In this document: one piece after another, positions 1 through 9,400 of the stretch
Numbering within the stretch: position 1 is the stretch's first letter
Layout: each line of letters starts with the position of its first letter
Source of the DNA: Treponema sp.
GTDB lineage: Bacteria; Spirochaetota; Spirochaetia; Treponematales; Treponemataceae
Assembly (NCBI GenBank): GCA_017449285.1
Contig: JAFSJX010000095.1
Span: 1-39,894, forward strand
Direction: 5' to 3'
Length of the DNA stretch: 39,894 nucleotides
Translations under genes and position numbers: made by a program
Notes under the pieces: generated by a model
What the model was told of the DNA's origin: nothing
The model's database searches: none
Seen by the model: the letters and a program-made list of their open reading frames with translations, nothing else

Positions 1-380
1 GACAGAAACCATCGCTCTTTCTGACGCGACAAAACCGGGCTACACGTTCGGCGGCTGGTACACGACAGTTGCGGGCGAGACAACCGAAACAAAGGTAACG
101 GAGATTGCGAAAGGCACAACGGGCGACCTTGTGCTGACGGCAAAATGGGCTGCGGACGGCTACAGCATCACCTACTCAGGTGTTGAGGGCGCGACAAACC
201 CGAACACGGTGACATCATACACGATTGAGACAGAAACCATCGCTCTTTCTGACGCGACAAAACCGGGCTACACGTTCGGCGGCTGGTACACGACAGTTGC
301 GGGCGAGACTGCCGAAACAAAGGTAACGGAGATTGCGAAAGGAACAACGGGCGACATCACGCTGACGGCAAAATGGACGG
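1..380 (+). repeat. 228-bp in-frame tandem repeat
   Basis: The sequence from 1 to about 151 recurs from 229 to about 379 with only a few differences (for example ACAACC versus ACTGCC near the middle). The period of 228 bp equals 76 codons, so copy-number change keeps the frame. The array continues off the left edge. Confidence 0.9.
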
Positions 381-1162
381 CAAACACAGACACGAAGTAC
401 ACGGTAAAATATTTACAGCAGAATATTGATGATGATGACTATACCGAAGTGAAAGAAGACCGAACGGAATTGACAGGCACAACTGGAGAAATGACTAAAG
501 CTACATTGAAATCCTACGAAGGATTTTATTCCCGCGTTTTGGAAGAGGCTATCGAACAAAAGGAGATTTCGGGCGATGGCTCTACCGTCATAGAAATTTT
601 CTATGACCGTCAGACTATTATCAATTACTACATGATTCCTACGCTCGGAGCAACTGCGAGTAACATAATAGAACGAGAAGGCAGATATGGTGCAACAATT
701 GAGGCCGTAACCGCACCGACTAATGAAGGCTACACGTTCAAAGAATGGGTATGGCGTGATGAGAATGAAGAAACTCATACAATAGATAACTTGCCTACGA
801 CATTTGATGTGGAAGACAAGACTTTTGTGGCTGTCTACACTAAGGACGAAACCTCTGCCGGCGTAACAGTAACGCTGGAATCAATCACCTCTGATGACGA
901 GGGTATTGTTTCGCTAAAAGTTGAGGAGACTGCCATTAAGGCAACGGTTGCATCAGGTTATTCAGTCTACACTTGGCGTATTGACGACGAGAATTATGAA
1001 TTTGAAGATTTAACGCTTGATTTCTCAAAAGTTACGCTTGAATCTGAGGTTCAACCTGCTGCTGTAAGTGGTGCTCACAACATTATGCTCATTGTGGTCA
1101 ATAATAATGACGAAAGTGATTATTATTCAGCAACAGTTGTATTTACGGTCACCAAGGAATAA
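2..1162 (+). CDS. Partial surface protein with Listeria-Bacteroides (InlB-type) repeats, C-terminal part
   Basis: The frame is open to the left edge, so the true start lies outside the window; the GTG near 131 is internal. Two near-identical 76-residue repeats open the visible part, each with the GYTFGGWYT ... LTAKW signature of Listeria-Bacteroides beta-grasp repeats. A MucBP-like stretch follows (YTVKYLQQN ... IEIFYDR), then a more divergent repeat with GYTFKEW, then about 100 residues of acidic, Ig-like sequence to the stop. Proteins of this type are exported and usually surface-exposed or adhesive; that role is inference. The next lipoprotein starts 12 bases after the stop with its ribosome site touching the stop codon, so the two genes are probably co-transcribed. 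A lipobox cannot be judged. Confidence 0.85.
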   Translation, partial: TETIALSDATKPGYTFGGWYTTVAGETTETKVTEIAKGTTGDLVLTAKWAADGYSITYSGVEGATNPNTVTSYTIETETIALSDATKPGYTFGGWYTTVAGETAETKVTEIAKGTTGDITLTAKWTANTDTKYTVKYLQQNIDDDDYTEVKEDRTELTGTTGEMTKATLKSYEGFYSRVLEEAIEQKEISGDGSTVIEIFYDRQTIINYYMIPTLGATASNIIEREGRYGATIEAVTAPTNEGYTFKEWVWRDENEETHTIDNLPTTFDVEDKTFVAVYTKDETSAGVTVTLESITSDDEGIVSLKVEETAIKATVASGYSVYTWRIDDENYEFEDLTLDFSKVTLESEVQPAAVSGAHNIMLIVVNNNDESDYYSATVVFTVTKE

Positions 1163-1174
1163 GGAGAAGACAAT

Positions 1175-4100
1175 ATGAAAAACGTTTTTAAAAAATTTCT
1201 GGTATTTTCTGCGGTAATTTCGCTTGCTTTTACTGGCTGTAACGACATTGTGGACGTTGGCAGTTCAAATGAAGAAAATGCCACAGCCCACGTAGCTGGA
1301 AAAGCGGTGCTTTCTCTTTCTGTGAATCAGAATTCTACTCGAACGATTATGCCTACAAATATTTCGGAAGCCGATGTTACGCAGATTGAGTTGTCGGCAA
1401 CGAAAAGCGGCGCAGACGGAACGGAAACGGCCTATAGTTTTTCTATTGATTCTGAAACTTTGAGTGATTCAATCCAATGGCTTTCCGATGAAGATAAAAC
1501 CGCAATTGCAAATATGGAGAATTCAACAATAACGATTGACTATGGCACATACACTTTTACACTGAAGTTATACACTGGCGAACCAAGTCGCCTTCGCCTT
1601 ACACAGAGTGCGGTTCTGGAAAATGTGGAAATTACAAAAGAAACGACAAGCCTTGCATTTGAAGCAAAATATGTGGAGAAAGGCGACCTTTCCCTTACGA
1701 TTCAATTTGACTCGGATTTTGACATTACCAAAAGAATCGGCACTGTAAAAGCCGGTCTTTTCACAATGAGTAGCAAAGGTAAAACTGCTGTCACAGGCTA
1801 TGATTACGAAGAATTGAGCTATTCGGCTTTGACAAATGAAAAAGCCGCTTCTTACACAAAGACTGGTAATGATGCTGTTCCGAACGGCACATATTATGTA
1901 AAATTCCAGATTTATGCTCCTGCCACAGGTAATGAAGAGGTCGGAGAACTTTTGAACACAATTTCTGAAATCGTAAAAATCCACGGCTACAAGACAGAAA
2001 AAACAATCAATATTGCCAGCGAATACCTCAATGCCCTTTATTCTGTAATCTACAATTTGTCAAACGAAAAAACTGCATGGAAAGACGGTGTAGAAGAAAG
2101 TTTGACAACGAAACGAAATATCTATACAGGAATCACTCTTCCTGTGGAGGATGATATTTCATGTTCTGGCTGGAAACTCCTAGGTTGGTACGAAAAAGAT
2201 TCAGACGGAAATCCGATTGACGCAGATAATGACGGTGAAACTGACCTTATCACCACAATCGGCACGGGAACAGAAACGGCTAAAGATTATACACTGTACG
2301 CGAAGTGGGAAAAAGAGACCGTAACGACCGCAGAGGACACATTCTCTGTTTCAATCAAAGTGGACGATTCAAGCGACATCAGCGCGACCCACACGGAGAA
2401 TAACACTTCACTCACCTTTACCGTAACCCCACCCGACAGCGAGGCGGCCTATTCTTACGCATGGACGGTGGACGGCGTTGCTGAAACCCCGACAAGCGAG
2501 CCGACCTTTACCGTGGACGGAAGCGACTGGGCGACTGGCATATACGAAATTTCTCTTATTGCGACGGAAACAAAGACTGATTCAGAATCGGGCGAAACGG
2601 CGACAAACTATTACTCATATCTTGCGCAGATTGAATGGACGCGCTTGTATACGGTTAGATTCAATATTACAGGCGCGCCGAGCGGAACGGCAGAAGTTGA
2701 ACCCCAGTATGTTGCGGAAAACGCAGAGACTAAGATGATAACCGCCCCAGCAGATGTAACTCCGACCTACGGCTGGTACACGGACGCGGAGTTTACGGAA
2801 GAATTTGACTTTACGAGCGAAGTGACGAAGAGCATGACGCTGTACGGCTGCTGGAATGTCGGAAGCAAGATTTATGTAGACGCGACGGGTGAGGACGGAA
2901 CTGGCCGGGGAACTGCCAGCAGACCTCTTGCAACGATTGCGGCGGCAGTTGCCTTGATGACAGATGAGGATGTGGACTATACGATTTATGTTGACGGCGA
3001 GCTTACGGGCGGTCAGGAGATTAAAGCTGGTTCAGCCCTGGCAAGCGGCGGCTTGGCAAAATCAATCACTCTCGTTGGAAAGAACGGCGACGACAGCAGC
3101 AATGTTCCAAAAGATTCTCTCAAAGGCGGCTTCTCAGAAGAATCATCGGGAAGAACGCTTACGGTAAGCACGACTGTTCCTGTTACTATCGAAAATCTTA
3201 AGATTACGGGCGGCTATCTCTCCGACACAGGAAGTTTTGGCGGTGGTCTTTCTGTTGCCAGCGGTGCAACTGTCACGCTTGCAGGCTGCACGAGCATAAC
3301 GGACAACACGGCTTCTCGTGGCGGCGGCGCAAATGTTGACGGCACTTTGATAATGACAGAAAACAGCACGATTTCAGGCAACACGGCGACTGGCGGCTAC
3401 GGCGGCGGCGTGTATGTCGGATATGACGATGAAAGCGAAACGGTCGGCACTTTCGTAATGGAAGGCGGTACAATCAGCGGTAACGAGGCCGTGTCTGCCG
3501 GTGGCGGCGTATTTGTGGACGGTTCAAGCACTAGCCTTACCAATTCCGTGACATTTACGATGAGAGGCGGAACGATTAGCGGAAACAAGGAGTCTTCTAC
3601 TGCTACTAGTGGTGCGCGCGGTGGCGGTGGAGTTGCCTTGTATGGCGAACATGCTCAGTTTACTATGGAAGATGGCATTATCAGAAAAAATCAGGGCAAC
3701 CGTTTTGGCGGTGGAGTAAGCCTTGTGGAAAGCGCGACATTCATCATGACGGGCGGATTGATAGGTGACACTAGTTCTACCAGTTACGGAAATTACCTTT
3801 ACCTGAATACTGAGAATAAGTACGGTTCTGCAGTGTTTGTTGCAGACAGTGCTATTTTTACTATGGATGGTGGAGAAATTTCTTACAATTATAATAATGG
3901 GGCAGCCCAAGGTGCCTACGGAACTGTCTGTGCATACAGTGGTACATTCAATATGAACGGTGGAATAATATGTCATAACAATGTGTTGCATTGTGGTGGT
4001 GCAGTGTACATCTATTATCAGGGAATCTGTAACCTTGCGGGCGGAACAATAAGAGATAACATCTGCGAGGATTCAAAGGGAAGCGGTGTATATATAAAAA

Positions 4101-5191
4101 AATTTAACAACGACTTCGGCACGCTCAATATGAGTGGAAGTGCAGTTATTGAAAGCGGAAACGACATATATCTTCCTTCAGGCACATCATTTGCACTTTC
4201 TGGCGAACTTACAGGCGATGCACCAATTGCAACAATCACGCCACAAAGCTACTCAACAGACACAACCGTGCTTACCCTTGCAGACGGAGCAGACACCACG
4301 CTCGAAGCAGAATACGCAAAGTTTGCCGTAACGCCACAGACAGCAGACGACGGAAGCGGCGGCACAACGACGACGGCATGGTATGTTTCTACCGAAGGAA
4401 AACTTTGCACCAGAGCGGAGGTAATCGGAAAAATCGGAAAGTATGAAAGTCCGTACGAAGTTGGTGACATTGTGTTCACAGACGGAAGCGCACTTGCATA
4501 TACAGACGGCATGACCATTACAGACGAGCAGAAAAACGCCGCAATTGCACTGATTTTTTATGTGGGAACAGACTTGAACAGTCCAAATGGTGACGGAAAT
4601 GAAGATAATACCACAAACCGCACCCTTGGCGTAGGCTTAAAGCACAATCAAGACGGACTTGCATGGTGTATAGATTCTGCAAACGCTTACAGCAAAAAGA
4701 TTGACACGATTCTGTGCGAACCGGATGACGGGGGAAGTGTAGGCAATTACTCATGGACTGGAGATCAGGACAAAGATGGCAGCGACAACCTTAGCCAGAT
4801 TGCAGCCTTCCTTTCAGCCGAAGGTAGCGGAACAACTGACGACACAGCTACAGAGGCAAATTACCCAGCCTTCTACTTTGCAAAGAACTACAAGGAAACC
4901 GCCACAAACCTTGCAGGAACTGCTTACGAAGACGGCTGGTACCTTCCGAGCATTGCGGAGCTTTTCCAGATTTATGCAAACGGCAAGGGATCAAACAAGG
5001 TGTTTGATTTAGACACCGCAAGCCAAGCACTTGGCGGAGACCAGTTCGGTACAAGCTGTTACTGCTCGTCGTCCCAGTACGCTATCTCCGTTTATTACGC
5101 ATTGGTACTCGATTTCGGCAGTGGGGCCTGGATCACCAACCGCACGGAGGACGGCACCAAATCGGTTTGTGCGATTCGGGGTTTTGAGTAG
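1175..5191 (+). CDS. Large lipoprotein with beta-helix repeats and a TvpA-like C-type-lectin C-terminus
   Basis: 1338 aa. The signal peptide ends in a lipobox (LAFTGC, Cys22). AAGGAG overlaps the upstream stop and sets the ATG. Order of parts: an N-terminal module shared with the lipoproteins at 6426 and 10161 (about 30-290), a Listeria-Bacteroides repeat (about 292-380), a PKD-like segment (about 390-485), a second repeat ending in LYGCW (about 490-560), then a right-handed beta-helix (about 565-1035) built from short turns such as MEGGTISGNEA and GGGVYV, like DUF1565/Pmp-type helices. The last 200 or so residues contain GWYLPSIAELFQIY, CSSSQ and a final CAIRGFE, the layout of the C-type-lectin fold in Treponema denticola TvpA and other diversity-generating-retroelement target proteins. 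Function is probably surface ligand binding (inference). A DUF1566/FGE-like fold without diversification remains possible. Confidence 0.85.
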   Translation: MKNVFKKFLVFSAVISLAFTGCNDIVDVGSSNEENATAHVAGKAVLSLSVNQNSTRTIMPTNISEADVTQIELSATKSGADGTETAYSFSIDSETLSDSIQWLSDEDKTAIANMENSTITIDYGTYTFTLKLYTGEPSRLRLTQSAVLENVEITKETTSLAFEAKYVEKGDLSLTIQFDSDFDITKRIGTVKAGLFTMSSKGKTAVTGYDYEELSYSALTNEKAASYTKTGNDAVPNGTYYVKFQIYAPATGNEEVGELLNTISEIVKIHGYKTEKTINIASEYLNALYSVIYNLSNEKTAWKDGVEESLTTKRNIYTGITLPVEDDISCSGWKLLGWYEKDSDGNPIDADNDGETDLITTIGTGTETAKDYTLYAKWEKETVTTAEDTFSVSIKVDDSSDISATHTENNTSLTFTVTPPDSEAAYSYAWTVDGVAETPTSEPTFTVDGSDWATGIYEISLIATETKTDSESGETATNYYSYLAQIEWTRLYTVRFNITGAPSGTAEVEPQYVAENAETKMITAPADVTPTYGWYTDAEFTEEFDFTSEVTKSMTLYGCWNVGSKIYVDATGEDGTGRGTASRPLATIAAAVALMTDEDVDYTIYVDGELTGGQEIKAGSALASGGLAKSITLVGKNGDDSSNVPKDSLKGGFSEESSGRTLTVSTTVPVTIENLKITGGYLSDTGSFGGGLSVASGATVTLAGCTSITDNTASRGGGANVDGTLIMTENSTISGNTATGGYGGGVYVGYDDESETVGTFVMEGGTISGNEAVSAGGGVFVDGSSTSLTNSVTFTMRGGTISGNKESSTATSGARGGGGVALYGEHAQFTMEDGIIRKNQGNRFGGGVSLVESATFIMTGGLIGDTSSTSYGNYLYLNTENKYGSAVFVADSAIFTMDGGEISYNYNNGAAQGAYGTVCAYSGTFNMNGGIICHNNVLHCGGAVYIYYQGICNLAGGTIRDNICEDSKGSGVYIKKFNNDFGTLNMSGSAVIESGNDIYLPSGTSFALSGELTGDAPIATITPQSYSTDTTVLTLADGADTTLEAEYAKFAVTPQTADDGSGGTTTTAWYVSTEGKLCTRAEVIGKIGKYESPYEVGDIVFTDGSALAYTDGMTITDEQKNAAIALIFYVGTDLNSPNGDGNEDNTTNRTLGVGLKHNQDGLAWCIDSANAYSKKIDTILCEPDDGGSVGNYSWTGDQDKDGSDNLSQIAAFLSAEGSGTTDDTATEANYPAFYFAKNYKETATNLAGTAYEDGWYLPSIAELFQIYANGKGSNKVFDLDTASQALGGDQFGTSCYCSSSQYAISVYYALVLDFGSGAWITNRTEDGTKSVCAIRGFE
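5057..5191 (+). other. Candidate DGR variable region (VR) at the 3' end of the lipoprotein gene
   Basis: This is the last 44 codons plus stop of the lipoprotein. It starts near CYCSSSQ and ends in VCAIRGFE. From 5060 on, 18 of 43 sense codons have the form NNC and are scattered over many amino acids (Tyr, Ile, Ser, Leu, Phe, Gly, Ala, Thr, Arg, Asp). That is what adenine mutagenesis of AAC codons would leave. The end GCGATTCGGGGTTTT sits where the invariant 3' end (IMH) lies in known systems. No reverse transcriptase and no second, adenine-rich copy (TR) was found in the window, so the call rests on resemblance only. Confidence 0.45.
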
Positions 5192-5314
5192 CGCAAGGGA
5201 TTGTAGCGGCGGCGAAAACCGTTCGGGAGCGAGCGAAGGGAGCGGACGAATGAGCGTTAGCGAAGTGCGGACATAGCGACCGATCGCCGCGAGGCGGGCG
5301 GGCACGCCCATGGG
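5191..5314 (+). repeat. GC-rich intergenic repeat, copy 1
   Basis: This GC-rich stretch between the lipoprotein stop and the truncated DUF4258 gene contains TAGCGG (5204), GAAAACCGT (5214) and GGAGCGAG (5226) in that order. The same words in the same order occur at 25816-25843, and a looser version at 13584-13610. It ends with a small hairpin, GGGCG/CGCCC at 5296-5309. It is probably a dispersed structured repeat; alternatively it could contain post-VR elements of a retroelement. Confidence 0.5.
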
Positions 5315-5317
5315 TAG

Positions 5318-5416
5318 GAGAAAGAAGATAAGATTTATCTGATAACGGCTTATGTTCCAAGTTTGGATAAATGGGAGTCTGATTTAAAGACAAGAAAACA
5401 GGGGGTGAACCAATGA
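5318..5416 (+). pseudogene. C-terminal remnant of a DUF4258 (toxin-type) protein
   Basis: The frame is open only from 5318, just after a TAG at 5315, and has no start codon. It encodes about 32 residues containing KIYLITAYVPS, DKWESDL and KTRK, which match the C-terminal signature of DUF4258 proteins (an ITAY.P motif followed by a W..D.KTR tail). DUF4258 genes are the usual partner of YgiT-type zinc-finger antitoxins. Here the stop overlaps the start of such a gene by four bases (ATGA). The N-terminal half is missing and is replaced by the GC-rich repeat, so the toxin is dead. Recognition is from memory of the family on a short segment. Confidence 0.6.
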
Positions 5417-5586
5417 AATGCATAAGATGTGGAAACGACACTTATAAGAGTACTACGACTGAAGCTGTTGAACTTGGAAGCGGAGTGCTTGTAATCAGAA
5501 ACATCCCCTGTTACAAGTGTGAGATTTGTTATGAGATTCACTTTACTGGCGATGTAGTAAAGATTACGGAAGGAGGTGGATTATGA
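5413..5586 (+). CDS. YgiT-type zinc-finger protein (MqsA-N-like antitoxin)
   Basis: 57 aa, with ATG preceded by GGGGGTG six bases upstream. It has two CxxC pairs, CIRC at residues 3-6 and CEIC at 36-39, spaced as in the zinc ribbon of YgiT/MqsA N-terminal domains. The family acts as antitoxin and DNA-binding or zinc-structured partner of DUF4258 or MqsR-like toxins. Its start overlaps the stop of the truncated DUF4258 frame (ATGA) and its own stop overlaps the next start (ATGA), so the row was made as one translationally coupled unit. With the cognate toxin decapitated, it is an orphan antitoxin or has been adopted by the downstream pair (inference). Confidence 0.75.
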   Translation: MKCIRCGNDTYKSTTTEAVELGSGVLVIRNIPCYKCEICYEIHFTGDVVKITEGGGL

Positions 5587-5765
5587 GATGTATTACGAAA
5601 GACTATCAGGCAGTGCTTGATAAAAGTGAAGCTTGGAATTATATAAAGAACACACCAAAGCCTGATTTTACAGAACTTAAACGCCTTTCTGCAGAATTTG
5701 AAAAATGGATTCAGAAAGAACATGAAAAAGACAGACAGATTCTTAGAGAGGCGGCGGGAAAATGA
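5583..5765 (+). CDS. Small 60-aa hypothetical protein between zinc finger and GNAT
   Basis: 60 aa, charged, probably alpha-helical in its second half (LSAEFEKWIQKEHEKDRQIL). I do not recognise the family. GGAGGTGG just ahead of the ATG is a strong ribosome site. The gene overlaps both neighbours by four bases (ATGA at 5583 and at 5762), so its synthesis should be tied to the GNAT gene. A small acidic/basic helical protein encoded directly before a GNAT enzyme is the usual place of an antitoxin, but it lacks an obvious ribbon-helix-helix N-terminus. Antitoxin is therefore only a positional guess. Confidence 0.65.
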   Translation: MRCITKDYQAVLDKSEAWNYIKNTPKPDFTELKRLSAEFEKWIQKEHEKDRQILREAAGK

Positions 5766-6340
5766 TAACTGAATTCTCTGTTTTTGACACAAAATATTTC
5801 TCTGTAGAGCATTTGTTTGATTCTGACGAAAATGCAGGTTTAATTGCGGATTTTGAGGCTGGAAACGATGCTTTTGGCTTGGAAAATTATTTGAAGTTTC
5901 AATCTGCGCAAGACGAAGAAAGTAATAATAGCCGCACCTATCTTGTAAAAGACATTCTTACAGGTGACTTGGTTGGATATTTTTCGTTAAGAACTGGCTT
6001 GATTACAATCCAAGTTCAAGGAGACGGTTTCGATTCTTTTCCTGCAATTGAACTTGCCAATTTTGCGGTAAACAAAAAATATAAGGATGAGCATCCTGAT
6101 TATGTTAGATTGGGGGCTTACATTTTTAACAATTTTGTTTTTCCGATTGTAAATTGCCTTGCAAAATATGTAGGAGTGAATTCGCTTTATATCTATGCTT
6201 TGCCTGAAAATAAATTATTGAGTTATTATGAGAAATTAGGTTTTACAAGGCTTCCAGAAGAACAAGAGAAATTTGTGCAGCGTCATGTAAAGCCAAAATA
6301 CGATGAGGGGTGTGTTTTTATGTACCAGACTCTGGTGTAA
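5762..6340 (+). CDS. GNAT-family N-acetyltransferase
   Basis: 192 aa. The GNAT core is visible: VGYFSLR (beta strand before the acetyl-CoA site, about 71-77), AIELANFAVNKKYK (about 96-108), the helix-forming RLGAYIFNNFV segment at the pyrophosphate-binding position (about 116-126), and YIYALPENKLLSYYEKLGF (about 143-161), the classic C-terminal motif. The enzyme should transfer an acetyl group from acetyl-CoA to an amine; the substrate is unknown. Its start overlaps the 60-aa gene (ATGA). Size, context and the decayed toxin-antitoxin genes upstream make a TacT/AtaT-like tRNA-acetylating toxin possible, but an ordinary acetyltransferase is equally compatible. Confidence 0.8.
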   Translation: MITEFSVFDTKYFSVEHLFDSDENAGLIADFEAGNDAFGLENYLKFQSAQDEESNNSRTYLVKDILTGDLVGYFSLRTGLITIQVQGDGFDSFPAIELANFAVNKKYKDEHPDYVRLGAYIFNNFVFPIVNCLAKYVGVNSLYIYALPENKLLSYYEKLGFTRLPEEQEKFVQRHVKPKYDEGCVFMYQTLV

Positions 6341-6425
6341 AAGCAATTGGGCGGGAAGAATACTTCTCCCCGACTGAAATGGCATACTACATAGAATAAA
6401 TATAGAGAAAAAAGGAGATGGAAAT

Positions 6426-9400
6426 ATGAAAAAGCGTTTATTGTTCTTGGTTGCGGCGGCTGCGCTGTTTTTTTCGTGCAGCGGCATTGTTCAAAACGGC
6501 ACGGAAACGCAGAATTCTGCTGACGGCGGAACTTACCTTGTGATTGGGTCTGCTTCGATGGCGAGGTCAATCGCTCCGTCTGATTCTGACAAAGACGCGT
6601 CAAATTTGGTCAGTTTTGTGCTTAAAGGTACGCGTGAAGAAGATGAGGAAATCACGCTTGCGGGCGATGAAACTCCGATTGCCGACCTTGCGGCTCTTTC
6701 TGAGCAGAGAATCCCGATTCAGACGGGAAGCTGGTCATTCACGCTCACTGCCAAACTGAACGGCGTTGCTTTTTCCGGCACGACCACGGCGACGATTGTG
6801 GCTGAAACGACAAACACAATCTCCTTTGAAATGAAGGCCGTTGAAAATTACGGTGGAATGAGCGTCACGGTGAATTTCAGCGACACGAATGTAACGGAGG
6901 TGGTCGCTACGCTCAAAACGGCGGACAAATCTTCTGATATTGGCGAACAGACATTTGAAAAAACAGATTTTGTTGAGGCGAAGGACGATGAAGGCAATCT
7001 GACCGGCTATTCTGTCACATACAGCCGCAGTGCTTCTTCTGAAACGGAACGCCTTGAAAGAGGCTCGTACTATCTTGTGTTCGAGTTTTATGCGGACGGC
7101 ACGACAGTTCCGATAAACTCACCTGATTACATCGTCCGCGTGGCAAGCGGCATTACCACCACGGCGGCGCAGACAATCAGCCTGAACGAGACATATTCAG
7201 TCACATACAATGACAATGACGATGCGGAGCATCCTGCGGAACTTGCGAGCGGCGAAACCAAGGTTATGAAATACTCGCGGAAGAGCGAGTCAATCACCCT
7301 GCCTCAGATGACACGGACGGGCTACATATTCGGCGGCTGGTATACGGACAGCGATTGCGTAGAGGGAAAAATCACCGAAATTCCGACTGGCAGCACGGGA
7401 AATCTTACGCTTTGGGCGAAGTGGGAACTGAAAGATGTTACGGTCACATATAAGAATCTGATTCTTTCTACAAACTCCATTACCCCAGTTGTGACAGGAA
7501 CGACTACAACAACAGGAAAATACGGCGAAAATGCGGAACTGATTTTTGAAGATACGGAAAATCTTGCGCTTATCGGAAGGTATGTTGGCTGTACCTTTGT
7601 CGGCTGGACTGCGGACGGTGAGACTGTTTATCAGAGAGGAAATGACACTTTTGTTCTGGAAGATGATGTAACGTTGTACGCCGTGTGGTCGCTTGAATGT
7701 GAGACTGTGTGCTGGTGCAATAGGATTGTTAACGGTGTTGTCGATGCTGGCTGGGTTCCTTCTAGCGGTAGGTCTCTGACTGTTACTGGTGCTGTCGGTA
7801 CTACATTCTTTGATACTGCATTTGAGGCTGCATGCAAAGAATATTCAGCTGATATTAGTAATCTTCCTGAGATTTTGCAAACAGGCTTCACCTATAAAGA
7901 AAATGATTCTTCTTATGATACTGTAGGAAATGACAAAGAACACTATACCTATCGTGCAAATCCTTGCTTCCTTCGCAACGAGCATACTGTTACCTACAAC
8001 AATACCGCTTTGGAAAATGCCGTTACCAAGAAATATCTGTACGGTGAGACTATTGCGCTTGCCGACGCGGATGACTTGACCATCGTCGGCACAAACGAAG
8101 GTAAATATCTTTCAGGTTGGGCGACAGAAGAGAATGGTGATGTAGTGTATCAGACCGGCACAGAGGCGGTTATGCCTGATGAAGATTTGACTCTCTTTGC
8201 CGTATGGATTGACCCTGCCAATGCTTCTGGCTCAACTTCTACCGACAACCGCGCGCTGAACATTGCGATTGATAAAACGACCCTGTACTTGAACAGCACG
8301 GTCACATTTACTGCGACGGACGCGACTGGAGAAGTGGTTACAAGCACGGATTCCAATCCGCTCAAATGGTCGGCACAGATTCTGTACAAAGGAAACGATG
8401 TGAACTCTCTCGCTGATACAAGCAATCCTTACTACACGGTGGACGCAACGGCGGGCACGCTCAGTCTGAGCGTCGAAAATCCGCTTCCTGCGAAGACATA
8501 TCAGATCTATGTGACGGTCTCACAGCCGGTGAACGCAAGCACGGCGGCAGGCATTACGGCAACGAGCAGCCAGACATTTGAGGTGACGGTTGAAAATGAA
8601 CCTGTGCAGATGGTTTTGTATGAGTCTAATAGCAGCGGGAAAATTTCATACTGTATTGCAGACTCTGCTACTGCAACTTTCTCAGAAACCGCATCGGGAT
8701 TCGCAGATACTTTCGGCATGTCTAAAAAACCGCTTTTTGCTTTTGATGATACTGGAAATATGTATTACATTGCCACGGAAGGAACCGCTTTAATCATAAA
8801 GTCTACGAGAGAAGGCTTCCCAACTATCACGACAGAGGTGACAACAGCGAGTTACAATAAATACCATCTTGCTGTAGACCGCACTACCGATACTTTGTGG
8901 CTTTATGCCTATATCTATGGAAGTGGCAGCAATGAAAAAATAAACTTCTACGGATATGAAAACATCAGCACGATAACAGATGCTCCTTCTACGGCTGATA
9001 AGCACTACATTGCAGAATCTTTGGATAGCATTTCTTCGCCAACTGCTTTTGCTGTGGATAACGGCATGTTCTATATTGCTGGTGATTCATATCTTGCATG
9101 CGTGAACCCCCTTGACACTCTTGCCGATGGTAAATTTACTGGCTCTGATTCTGTTTCCTTGAATCTTTCTGCCGTTGGTTTGAATAATTATCCAGAGGTT
9201 ACCGATGTCCTTTATCAAGACGGCTATGTGTATGTTCTGGTCTCTGAGAAGAATGTTAGCATAGATGAAAATATACCTGGCGATGATAGTTACAATTACA
9301 CGAGCAAAGGTGCTGTTATCCGCGTAGTTGCATCTACCAAAGAAGTTTCGTCTCCGTTGGGACTTGTTTCAACACCAATCGACACCAGCGCAGGGTATAT

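Noticed and set aside
5031..5276. 81-aa plus-strand ORF crossing the lipoprotein stop
   Set aside because: It is an alternative frame of the variable region running into the GC-rich repeat; no ribosome site and no family resemblance.
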